64,000 nt of DNA, taken from positions 1 to 64,000 of the forward strand of contig CAVWIN010000020.1 of the NCBI GenBank assembly GCA_963755085.1, written 5' to 3'. The notes beneath the pieces were generated by a model, which was given only the letters and a program-made list of their open reading frames with translations, did not search any database and was not told the DNA's origin. A program made the position numbers and the translations under genes. The stretch comes from JACVRM01 sp963755085 (GTDB lineage: Bacteria; Actinomycetota; Thermoleophilia; Gaiellales; Gaiellaceae). Positions 32,549 through 40,352 of this stretch are shown here, in pieces (the stretch's first letter is position 1; every line of letters begins with the position of its first letter).

Positions 32549-33451
32549 GTGCTGCTCGTTCTCGCATTGATGTGCCTCGGGGCTGCCGTCTACTTCGTCG
32601 GCGACCTCGTCACCGAGTCCGGCCGGGAGCGCGAGCTCTCCGTGAAGCGGGCCGCACGCTACGGGAAGCTCGGCGTCCGCGCCCGCCCGCAGCAGGCTCG
32701 GTTCCGCCAGCGCGTCATGCTGCCGCTGCGCGACTGGTCCGCCGCGCTCGTGCTGAGGACCAACCCGCGCATGAGCCTCGAGGCGGTGCAGACGAAGATC
32801 CTGTCGGCCGGGCTCGGCCGCCGCCTGACGGCGACCGGGTTCCTTGCGTTGAAGGGCTTCGGCGTGGTCGGCGGGCTCGTGCTCGCGCTGCTGCTCGGCG
32901 CGACCTCCAGGGGCGCCACCGGCCTCTTCTTCATCCTCGCGTTCTCCGCGTGCGGGTTCTTCGCGCCCGACGGGCTGCTGACGATGAAGATCCGGAAGCG
33001 CAAGGACGAGATCGGCGCGGCGCTGCCGGACGCGCTCGACCTGCTCGCCGTGAGCGTCGAGGCCGGGCTTGGCTTCGACGGCGCGATCGCGAAGCTGACC
33101 GAGTTCATGGAGGGCCCGCTCGTCGACGAGTTCGGCCTGATGCTAAGCGAGATGCGGATCGGCGAGACGCGCTCGGAGGGGCTGAAGCGGCTCGCCGTGC
33201 GCGTGCCGACGTCCGAGGTGAACGCGTTCGTGCGCTCGATCGTCCAGTCCGACCAGCTCGGCACCTCGCTCGGCCGGATCCTCAAGGTGCAGGCCGCCGA
33301 CACGCGCCTGAAGCGGCAGCAGGCCGCGGAGGAGAAGGCGATGAAGGCGCCGATCAAGATGTTGTTCCCGACCGTGCTCTTCATCTTCCCGGCCATGTTC
33401 CTCGTCATCCTCGGACCCGCGCTGATGAACATCCAGGCGCTCTTCGGCTAA
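32549..33451 (+). CDS. tadC: Tad platform protein TadC
   Basis: A 300-residue membrane protein with a T2SSF domain. An N-terminal helix is followed by a basic cytosolic segment, a helix pair (FLALKGFGVVGGLVLALLLG, then ATGLFFILAFSACGFFAPDG), the motif IGAALPDALDLLAVSVEAGL, and SDQLGTSLGRILKVQAADTR. A last helix runs VLFIFPAMFLVILGPALM. It pairs with TadB to form the assembly platform. The GTG start is seven bases after the VWA-TadB stop. Its stop overlaps the next ATG as TAATG, so the coiled-coil gene is translated with it. Confidence 0.95.
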   Translation: MLLVLALMCLGAAVYFVGDLVTESGRERELSVKRAARYGKLGVRARPQQARFRQRVMLPLRDWSAALVLRTNPRMSLEAVQTKILSAGLGRRLTATGFLALKGFGVVGGLVLALLLGATSRGATGLFFILAFSACGFFAPDGLLTMKIRKRKDEIGAALPDALDLLAVSVEAGLGFDGAIAKLTEFMEGPLVDEFGLMLSEMRIGETRSEGLKRLAVRVPTSEVNAFVRSIVQSDQLGTSLGRILKVQAADTRLKRQQAAEEKAMKAPIKMLFPTVLFIFPAMFLVILGPALMNIQALFG

Positions 33452-34801
33452 TGGATCCCGAGCAGCAGGACACCGGCGAAGGGCAGGAGATCCAGGGCGG
33501 GTTCGGCACCGGCCTGCGGGCCTCGATCGAGCGGCACGTCTCGCGTGACGAGGGAGGGCCTGAGGTTCCCGAGGTGGTCCCGGTCGCGGCCGTCGAGGCG
33601 CCGCCCGCGCCCGTGGCCGTGGCCGTGGCGAGCGAAGACCGGTCGGAGCTCGAGGCCGAACTGCGCCGCGCGATGGGCCGCGAGGAGGACCTGAAGCAGG
33701 GCCCTTGCGGAGCAGGTCGATGCCTACGAGCGCAAGCTGGCGCACGAGCGCGACAGCGCGCGCCACGCGGCCGGCCTGACCGAGCGCAGCGAGAAGCTGG
33801 AGGCGATCGAGGAGCAGCTGCGCCAGCGCGAGCGGCGCCTGGATCACGACAGGAAGGCGATCGAGGAGGGGCGCAGGCGGCTCGCCTCCCTGGAGGAGCG
33901 CGCGAACGGCATGGTTGCTGCCGCGGAGCGCGAGACGCGCCAGACGGCGGAAGAGCGGACGCCGGCTCGACGAGCGCGAGCGTGCGCTCCAGCGCCGCGA
34001 GGCGGACGCGGAGCAGGGCGTCAAGGGCGTCGGCAAGCGCGAGGAGAAGCTCGCGCGGGCGGAGCGCGACGCGGAGCGCCGCGACGAGGAGCTGCGCGCC
34101 CGCGAGGAGGCGCAGGCCGAGCAGGCGCGCCAGATCGACGTGCGCGCGAGAGAGTTCGAGCAGCGCGAGCAGGCGCTTGGCCGCGCGCGAGGCGCAGCTC
34201 GCGCAGGCGCAGGCCGAGCGTGGCCGCGAAGGAGGCCGAGGCGGCCGGGCGGCTCGAGGCGGCCCGCGCCGCGGAGCGGCAGATCGAGGAGATGCGCGGC
34301 CACGAAAGCGAGCAGGCCGCCGAGCTGCACCGCATGCGGGCGGCCGTCGGCGACCTCGAGGGGACGCTGGCCGAACGGGAGGCGGACGTCGCCCGCCGCG
34401 AGCAGGCGCTTGCCGAGGGCGAGACGGCCGCGGTCGCGACGGCGGAGCTCGACCAGCAGCGCAGCGAGCTGGAGCGCCGCGAGCACTTGCTGGCGGAGCG
34501 CGAGCAGGCGGTCGCGACGGAGGACGGCCGGCTCCGCGAGGAGCGGGAGCGGCTCACGCACCGCGACCAGCGGGTGCGCGTCGGCCAGCAGGAGCTCGGG
34601 AAGGCGCTCGCCGACATCGAGGCCCGCGAGGCGGAGGTCAACCGCAAGGAGGCCTCGCTCGAGGCCGACATCGAGGTGCGGCTCCTGGAGGTCGAGCGGC
34701 GCGAGGACACGCTGAGCGCCCTCGAGGAGCGGATCGACGCCCGCAAGCGCGAGCTGGCGACGCTCGTCACTCGCGCGCAAGCGGACCTACAGCGCAACTA
34801 G
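33451..34801 (+). CDS. coiled-coil protein of the Tad operon, four frame breaks
   Basis: About 450 residues. The N-terminus MDPEQQDTGEGQEIQGGFGT is polar and acidic. From about residue 60 onward the protein is a long Glu/Arg/Ala coiled coil (for example EQLRQRERRLDHDRKAIEEG, LDERERALQRREADAEQGV, RREQALAEGETAAVATAELD) with no membrane helix. Four frame breaks (about 33701, 33961, 34180, 34219) are each repaired by one GC dinucleotide, after which a single frame reaches the stop. It overlaps tadC as TAATG. A structural or positioning role in the pilus machine is possible. A smaller coiled-coil protein at 36154-36612 resembles its C-terminus. Confidence 0.75.
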
Positions 34802-34802
34802 C

Positions 34803-34905
34803 AGGGGCTGTCCCCGCGCAGCGGGGGCTGTCCCACCCGCTCTCGGAGACCACGGCGACCGTGGTCTCCGTCAAGCATGGGGACACAGCCCCCTACGGGG
34901 ACAGC
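34803..34905. repeat. hairpin flanked by GGGGCTGTCCCC-type repeats
   Basis: A perfect 11-bp hairpin (arms 34845-34855/34859-34869, ggagaccacgg, three-base loop) follows the Tad operon. It is flanked by aggggctgtcccc (34803), gggggctgtccc (34824), ggggacacagcccc (34879) and ggggacagc (34897), which can fold over the central hairpin. It probably terminates the operon. The rest of the gap to 34975 shows no gene. Confidence 0.6.
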
Positions 34906-34975
34906 GCCTCGCAGCGACCGTTGCGACGCTCCAGGAGATCACGGCGCGAATGCTCTCCGACAACGTGTCGGGACA

Positions 34976-35898
34976 GAGCTCATCTCGATAGGCAGGGACC
35001 GGGACCGAGGGAGCGAAGTCCGACCTCGTTGCTGAAATCGACGAGGGAGGGCGTGATGGGTCTGGTGGTCAAAGACGACGGTTGGCGCATCCCGGATGCG
35101 GTCTGGGCGCAGATGGAGCCGCTGTTGCCGGCGCCGCCGTCGCATCCGTTGGGCTGTCATCGGCCGCGTGTTCCTGACCGAGACGCGATGAACGCGATCC
35201 TGCTCGTGCTGCGCACCGGGATGCAGTGGAACGCGCTCGACGCGACCGGGATCTGTAGCTGCTCGTCGGCCTATCGGCGCTTCCGTGAGTGGGCCGAGGC
35301 TGGCGTGTTTCTGGAGTTCTGGCGCCGTGGGCTTTTCGCCTACGACGCCAAGCACGGGATCGAGTGGGAGTGGCTGGCGCTGGACGGCGCGCTCGGCAAG
35401 GCGCCGCTGGGCGGCGAGCTGACCGGCCCCAATCCGACTGACAGAGCTAAAAAGGGGCGAAACGATCGCTTCTCACCGAGGGCAAGGGCGTCCCGATCGG
35501 GATCGCGTCAGCGGGCGCGAACCTGAACGACTTCAAGCTCGCCAGGCAGACGATCGAGAGCATCCCGGTCGATCGGCCCGCGCCCACAGCGGCGTCGCCG
35601 CAGGGCCTGTGTCTCGACAAGGGCTACGACTACCCCGAGGTGTACGAGCTCGCCGACGAGTTCGCCTTCACTGCCCACATCCGCGGTCGCGGCGAAGAAG
35701 CGCAGGCGATCAAGCGCGAGGCCGGCTTCCGCGCTCGCCGCTGGGTCGTCGAACGCACCCACTCCTGGCTGAATCGCTTTCGCCGCATCCTCGTCCGCTG
35801 GGAGAAACGCGCCGACACCTACCTCGCCATGCTCCACCTCGCCTGCGCACTCATCACCTGGCGCGCGGCCGACTGGAGACCTCTATCGAAATAGGCTC
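34976..35898 (+). mobile_element. IS5-family insertion sequence
   Basis: Terminal inverted repeats are visible: GAGCTCATCTCGATAG at 34976-34991, and the reverse complement of 35883-35898 reads GAGCCTATTTCGATAG, 13 of 16 matching. They enclose one transposase gene in two overlapping frames. The total of about 923 bases is normal for the family. No clear target-site duplication was found, so the exact ends may be one or two bases out. Confidence 0.78.
35056..35894 (+). CDS. IS5-family transposase, two frames joined by -1 shift
   Basis: The first frame (about 135 residues) has IPDAVWAQMEPLLPAP, LLVLRTGMQWNALDATG and the first catalytic Asp in WLALDGALGKAP. At 35447-35455 it runs through AAAAAGGGG; stepping back one base gives KKGAKRSLLTEGKGVPIG and the second frame with GLCLDKGYDY (second Asp) and RRWVVERTHSWLNRFRRILV (catalytic Glu region). 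A -1 shift therefore makes a complete DDE transposase of about 280 residues. Programmed frameshifting at an A-run is known in some IS5 subgroups. This shift has the opposite sign from the other frame breaks in the window. Confidence 0.85.
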
Positions 35899-35955
35899 TT
35901 AGTGACCGTCGCTTCGTCGCGTGCGCTAGCTGCGCTGATCACAAACCTGTGAGAC

Positions 35956-36153
35956 GGGTCTGATCGCGTCGCGATCGAGGACCACTCACGCCTGCTCTAC
36001 GCCGAACTGCTGGCGAGCGAGCGAGCCGACTGCTGCCGCTTCCTCGCCCGGCGCCGTCGCCGCTTCGCTCAGCACGGCCTCAGCGTCGAGGAGGTCCTCA
36101 GCGACAACGCCAAGGCCTACCGCGGCAACCGCTGGGGCGAGCTCCGCGCCCGG
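35956..36153 (+). pseudogene. IS481-type transposase, internal DDE fragment
   Basis: Just right of the IS5 element one frame reads VAIEDHSRLLYAELLASERA, CCRFLARRRRRFAQHGLSVE, EVLSDNAKAYRGNRWGELRA. The Asp in IEDHSR and the Asp in LSDNAK are DDE-domain positions of IS481 transposases. Both ends are missing. It could be the continuation of the N-terminal fragment at 23447-23880, since together they cover adjoining parts of the protein, but identity of the parent element cannot be shown here. Confidence 0.7.
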
Positions 36154-36612
36154 CTAGATGCCGGCGTTGTTCACGACTCGCGTCAGAGACGCGACGTTGA
36201 CGTGGCGGAGCCCCGCCTGCATCTGGGTGACCTGCGCGGAAACGCGCGTCTCGCGTGCCTCGACTTGCTGCTTCAGCTCGGCGACGAAGCGCTCCGAGCG
36301 CTCCAGCTTCGCGAGCCGGAGCTCCTCCTCCGCCTCGAGCTTCACCTCGCGCACGTCCAGCGTACGCTCGCGCTCGTCGAGCTCCCGCTCGCGCGCGATC
36401 GACCGCTGCTCTGCCTCCTTGAGCTGGCCCTCGAGCCGTTCGGCGCGCTGGCGCTGGACGTCCAGCAGACGCTCCAGCTCCTCGATGCGCTCCTCGCGGC
36501 GGGAGAAGTCCTCCTCCCGGTCTTGAATCGACTGCACGAGCCGCCCGACGCCGTGCTCGAGGACATCGTCAGCGAGGAGCTCGTGGTCGTGTTCAGGCAG
36601 TCGTTCCGACAT
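36154..36612 (-). CDS. coiled-coil protein
   Basis: A 152-residue soluble protein that is almost entirely predicted coiled coil: REEDFSRREERIEELERLLD, QRAERLEGQLKEAEQRSIAR, DVREVKLEAEEELRLAKLER. The last 30 residues (SAQVTQMQAGLRHVNVASLT) are less regular. It resembles the C-terminal third of the Tad-operon coiled-coil protein in composition and in the short ELxQxVxARETRV-type end, so they may be related. No partner gene is obvious; it lies next to transposon debris. Function unknown. Confidence 0.75.
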   Translation of the reverse strand: MSERLPEHDHELLADDVLEHGVGRLVQSIQDREEDFSRREERIEELERLLDVQRQRAERLEGQLKEAEQRSIARERELDERERTLDVREVKLEAEEELRLAKLERSERFVAELKQQVEARETRVSAQVTQMQAGLRHVNVASLTRVVNNAGI

Positions 36613-36666
36613 GGGCCGCTACCCATCTATCGACAGTGGGCACCGCCGCTTCATCCCTCGATGGGA

Positions 36667-37006
36667 CTAGCTCGCGAGCGCCGTGATGAGTGTGCGGCGG
36701 ACCTGCTCGATGCGGTCGGCCACGCCCGTGTTCGAGTAGGCCGGCCACGCGAAGACGGCGCCGAGCGCCTTCCGCGTCGCGGCGTCGCCGAACCTCGGTC
36801 TGGCCGCGCAGCGCGACGAGGCTGGTCGCGAGCGGGTCGGACGCGGCCGGCGCGGTGTCCGGCGTGAAGCGCTGCGTGAGGAGGAGCGTCCGGGTCTCGG
36901 CCGCCTTGGGAGCGGCCAGCGCAGTCGCCGCGGCGGTCAGAGGGAGCAGGAGGCCGAAGGCGACGGCGAGGCGCCGCGAAACGGCAGCAGGGGTCGACTG
37001 CCGCAT
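36667..37006 (-). CDS. small secreted protein, frame break
   Basis: About 112 residues. A signal peptide (VSRRLAVAFGLLLPLTAAAT, cleavage near ALAAPKAA) leads to TRTLLLTQRFTPDTAPAASD and ATSLVALRGQTEVR. The frame breaks near 36783; one GC gives RRRAATRKALGAVFAWPAYS and then NTGVADRIEQVRRTLITALA before the stop. Its second half is helical. No family is recognised. It is close to another secreted protein at 37054-37980, transcribed in the same direction with a 47-base gap, so they may form an operon. Confidence 0.6.
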
Positions 37007-37053
37007 GAATGACGAGATTTCGGCGGCTTCGGACCGGCACCCCGGACGAGGGC

Positions 37054-37980
37054 TCAGCGCTCGGGCCCGCAGACCTTGTCGCCCGCGAGGAACGAATCGA
37101 ACAACGCGTTGAAGCGGGCGTCCGCGGCGGCGTCGTAGGCGCCGAGCCCGTCCCCGACCCACTGCAGATCGGGCGTCACCCCCGGGCCCATCACCGTTAC
37201 CCGGTGCTGCTTCCCGTTGCCGGCGGGCCGGATGCTCCGATCCGGGTAGCCGGGCGGCGGCCGGTCGGGGACGAAGCTGAAACAGAAGCCGCCGTTCGGG
37301 TTGTGCGTCACCTTGGCCGCTGCGCGCTTCCAGCCCGGCCCCCACGCCGAGTCGAACGTGTCGATGTAGAAGTACCGCGCGTCCAGGTCTGCCCGCGTCG
37401 ACGACGGCGTGCGGTAGCCGTGCACCGCCCAGCCGTGATACGTGAGCCGGCCGAAGAGCCCCTGCCACTCGCCGCCGTACGTGTAGTTCGGGGAGACCTG
37501 GAGGACGCCGAGCGACCCCGTCCAGTGCGAGAGGTGAAGCTCCCACCGCCCCTGCCCCGGCTTGAACGGCGGGATGCCGCGCAAGGGCAGGATCCGCACC
37601 CAGCTCTGCAGGGCCCAGTACGAGCCGTCGGGCGCCTTGCAGGTCGCCACCGCCCAGACGAGCGTCGGCCCGTCGTACGGCGCGCACGCGTTCTTGAAGG
37701 TCTTCCAGACGAGGCGGCGCTCCTTGCCCCAGCCGCCCGAGTTGTCGATCTGGAACTCGACCGGCGCGGTGTCCGGGCTCGGCTCGCGGGCGTTGACCGC
37801 GCCCCACGCGAGCACGTGCCGGACATCCCCGCCCGCGCGCGTATAGGTGACCAGGGCCTCGCCGCGCCGGTTCACCTGGAGCGTCGGGCTGCGGACGTCG
37901 ACGTCGGAGAGGCGCTGGCTGGCCACCGCGGGACCGGTCAGGAACAGCAGCAGCACAGCTGAGAGCAGCAGACCCCGCAT
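37054..37980 (-). CDS. secreted protein of unknown function
   Basis: A 308-residue exported protein. The signal peptide (LLLSAVLLLFLTGPAVAS) is followed by a region rich in aromatic residues and Gly (WVRILPLRGIPPFKPGQGRW, LGVLQVSPNYTYGGEWQGLF, FDSAWGPGWKRAAAKVTHNP), which suggests an all-beta fold. Cysteines at NACAPYDGP, ATCKAPDG and GGFCFSF, plus a last VCGPER, could form disulfides. No catalytic motif or known family is recognised. The ATG at 37980 is the first that gives a full signal peptide. It lies between the small secreted gene and ku on the same strand. Confidence 0.75.
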   Translation of the reverse strand: MRGLLLSAVLLLFLTGPAVASQRLSDVDVRSPTLQVNRRGEALVTYTRAGGDVRHVLAWGAVNAREPSPDTAPVEFQIDNSGGWGKERRLVWKTFKNACAPYDGPTLVWAVATCKAPDGSYWALQSWVRILPLRGIPPFKPGQGRWELHLSHWTGSLGVLQVSPNYTYGGEWQGLFGRLTYHGWAVHGYRTPSSTRADLDARYFYIDTFDSAWGPGWKRAAAKVTHNPNGGFCFSFVPDRPPPGYPDRSIRPAGNGKQHRVTVMGPGVTPDLQWVGDGLGAYDAAADARFNALFDSFLAGDKVCGPER

Positions 37981-38009
37981 CGAAACCGCGGGGATGCTAG
38001 CCGCGCTTT

Positions 38010-38855
38010 TCAGCGTCGGGAGGCCTTGCTCCGGGACGACCGGGACGGCGCGCGCTTGCGACCGGACGACGCCCGTTTGCGCGGCGCCGATTTGCGGCTC
38101 GACTCGAGACTCTGGCGCAGCGCCTCCATCAGATCGACCGTCTCCGGCTCCGGCGTCGTCTCGACGTGCACGTTCTTGCCCTTCCGCTTCTGCTCGATGA
38201 TCTTCATCAGCGTGTCGCGGTAGGTGTCCTTGTACTTCGCGGGCTTCCACTCGCCGGTGAAGCGGTCGATCAGCTCCATCGCCATGTCGAGCTCGCGCTT
38301 CTCGACCCTGACGCCCTTCGGCTTGACACCGTCGGGCTCGCGGATCTCGTCGGCGAAGTACATGCGCTCCAGCGTGATCACGCCATCGCGGACGCGCAGC
38401 GCGCCCAGGTGCTCGCGGTCGCGCATGACGAACGTGCCGACGCCGGCGAGCCCGGATACGTCGAGCGCGCGGGCCAGCAGCGCGTACACGTGTTCCGCGC
38501 CCTCCTGCGGGCCGAGGTAGTACGTCGACTCGAAGAAGATCGGGTCGATCTCGCTGGACGAGACGAAGTCGGTGATGTCGAACGTGCGGTGGCCTTGCAC
38601 CTGCGCCGCCTCGAAGTCTTCGTCGGCGAGGTAGACCCACTCGCCCTTCCCGTATTCGTACGCCTTGACGATCTCGTCGTCCGGGACGGGCACGCCCTCC
38701 TTCTTGCAGATCTTCTCGTAGCCGATGCGGCTGCCGTCCTTCTCGTGGACGAAGTTGAAGTGGAGGTCGTGCTCGGTGACCGCGCTGTACATGCGCACGG
38801 GCACGTTCACGAGGCCGAAAGAGATCGTTCCGGTCCAGAGCGCGCGAGGGGGCAT
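38010..38855 (-). CDS. ku: Ku protein (non-homologous end joining)
   Basis: A 281-residue prokaryotic Ku. The core begins ALWTGTISFGLVNVPVRMYS and includes ICKKEGVPVPDDEIVKAYEY, FVSSSEIDPIFFESTYYLGP and the beta-barrel ring region (ARALDVSGLAGVGTFVMRDR). The C-terminal tail after residue 250 is very Lys/Arg/Ser rich, like the extended tails of some actinobacterial Ku proteins that bind DNA. Ku dimers thread onto broken DNA ends and recruit a ligase. No LigD gene is in the window. The stop is followed by TGAAAAGCG, echoing the ends of fpg and SOD. Confidence 0.95.
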   Translation of the reverse strand: MPPRALWTGTISFGLVNVPVRMYSAVTEHDLHFNFVHEKDGSRIGYEKICKKEGVPVPDDEIVKAYEYGKGEWVYLADEDFEAAQVQGHRTFDITDFVSSSEIDPIFFESTYYLGPQEGAEHVYALLARALDVSGLAGVGTFVMRDREHLGALRVRDGVITLERMYFADEIREPDGVKPKGVRVEKRELDMAMELIDRFTGEWKPAKYKDTYRDTLMKIIEQKRKGKNVHVETTPEPETVDLMEALRQSLESSRKSAPRKRASSGRKRAPSRSSRSKASRR

Positions 38856-38959
38856 GCACTGGTGCTTTCCGCGCGCGGGCGTGATGCAAACCGCCGTTGA
38901 ACCGCACCGGCGCGCGGGGAATCACGGGTTCCATCGCGCCCGCGAGTTGGTAGACGGGA

Positions 38960-39709
38960 ATGGTGAGCGTGAACGCGTTCACCGTGGCGATCGCCGCCCT
39001 CGTGACCGCGCTTGCGTGCGGGCTCGGCGCGGTGCCATTCCTGTTCGGCCCGAACGCGCTCCGCGGCCGGCTCGGAATCGCCGACGCCGCGGCGGCCGGT
39101 GCCATGCTGTCGGCGACGGCCGTCCTCGTTGTCGAGGGCTGGGGCCGCGGCTCGCTCGGGCTGCTGGTCGGGATCGTGCTCGGCATCGCGTTCATCGCGC
39201 TGACCGAGCGCATCCTCGATGCGCACGGCGAGATGGACTTCGGGAAGCTCCGCGGCGGGGACGCGCGCACGGCGATCACGATCATCGCCGTCATGACTGT
39301 GCACTCGGTCGCCGAGGGCGTCGGCGTCGGGGTCTCGTTCGGCGGCGGCAGCGAGCTCGGCGTCTTCATCACGGCGGCGATCGCGATCCACAACATCCCG
39401 GAGGGCTTCGCGATCTCGCTCGTCCTCGTCCCCCGCGGCGAGAGCGTCGGGCGGGCCGCCTGGTGGAGCATCTTCTCGAGCCTTCCGCAGCCGCTCCTCG
39501 CCGTGCCGGCCTACATCTTCGTCGAGCAGTTCCGCAGCTTCCTCCCCGTCGGGCTCGGCTTTGCCGGCGGCGCGATGGCCTGGCTCGTCGCCGCCGAGCT
39601 GATCCCCTCCGCACGGCGTGTCGCCAGCGGCCAGACCGTCGCCGCAGCGCTCGCCGTCTCCTTCACGGCGATGCTCGTGCTGCAGCTGCTGCTCTCGCGC
39701 GCGGCCTAG
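38960..39709 (+). CDS. ZIP-family metal transporter
   Basis: A 249-residue membrane protein with about eight helices. The two metal-binding helix motifs are present: MTVHSVAEGVGVGVSF (about residue 115) and AIHNIPEGFAISLVLVP (about 142), the second being the ZIP signature. An acidic-His loop (ERILDAHGEMDFG) precedes them. Members move zinc, iron or other divalent cations into the cytosol. The stop overlaps the convergent thioredoxin gene's stop by four bases. The ATG follows a stretch with modest ribosome-site character. Confidence 0.92.
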   Translation: MVSVNAFTVAIAALVTALACGLGAVPFLFGPNALRGRLGIADAAAAGAMLSATAVLVVEGWGRGSLGLLVGIVLGIAFIALTERILDAHGEMDFGKLRGGDARTAITIIAVMTVHSVAEGVGVGVSFGGGSELGVFITAAIAIHNIPEGFAISLVLVPRGESVGRAAWWSIFSSLPQPLLAVPAYIFVEQFRSFLPVGLGFAGGAMAWLVAAELIPSARRVASGQTVAAALAVSFTAMLVLQLLLSRAA

Positions 39710-40270
39710 AAGAGGAGGCTGGCCAGCCGCCGCCGGTACGTCTGCGTCACCGGGTCCTCGGGGCCGAGCGCATCGAAAAGTCGCGAGCGCGAGCCGGCGC
39801 AGCTCGTCGCGACGCTCGGGCTCCGCATCCGCGATCTCGGCGAGGATCAGGTCGAGCGCGACCGCCGGGTCACCGCGGTCGAGGGCCGCGAGCACCTCCG
39901 GCTCGGCGCCGCTGGAGCGCAGACTCGCGAGCAGCTGCTCACCCTCCGTCGGCTGCGTGAGCGCGTCGAGGAAGGCCGCGACCGACTGCGGCGACTGCAC
40001 CCCGACGAACTCGCTGACGACGCGGCCGTTCCGGAACGCCTTCACGGCGGGGATGCCGCGCACGTCGTACTCGTTCGCGAGGGCCGGATTGGCGTCCACG
40101 TCGACCTTCACGAGCTCCACCTGCCCGTCGCGCTCGGCGATCTCGCGCTCGAGCACCGGCGTCAGCATCCGGCACGGGCCGCACCAGTCGGCCCAGAAGT
40201 CGACGACCACCGGCACCTCCGCCGAGCGTGCGACGACGTCCGCGGAGAAGCTCTGCTCGGTCGCGTCCAT
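39706..40270 (-). CDS. thioredoxin-domain protein (CnoX-like), frame break
   Basis: About 187 residues. The thioredoxin fold carries the active site FWADWCGPCRMLTPVLEREI (about residue 30), the cis-Pro in VRGIPAVKAF, and VSEFVGVQSPQSVAAFLDAL. The C-terminal 70 residues are helical repeats (EPEVLAALDRGDPAVALDLI) as in the CnoX/YbbN co-chaperones. The frame breaks near 39782; one CG gives RLALARLFDALGPEDPVTQT and YRRRLASLLF. It should reduce or hold oxidised client proteins. It is divergent from the class II aldolase gene and tail-to-tail with the ZIP gene. Confidence 0.85.
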
Positions 40271-40352
40271 GCGGACAGAAACGTAGATAACCGCAACGCT
40301 CTTCCGAATCGCTCCCGATTGCGCCCGGGACACCGTCGCGAACGATCCCCGC

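Noticed and set aside
34970..35905. Target-site duplication of the IS5 element
   Set aside because: Bases flanking the inverted repeats do not match clearly, so no duplication is claimed.
38004..38025. Third copy of the palindromic repeat after ku
   Set aside because: Only the CGCTGAAAAG end matches; the opposite arm and the second hairpin are missing.
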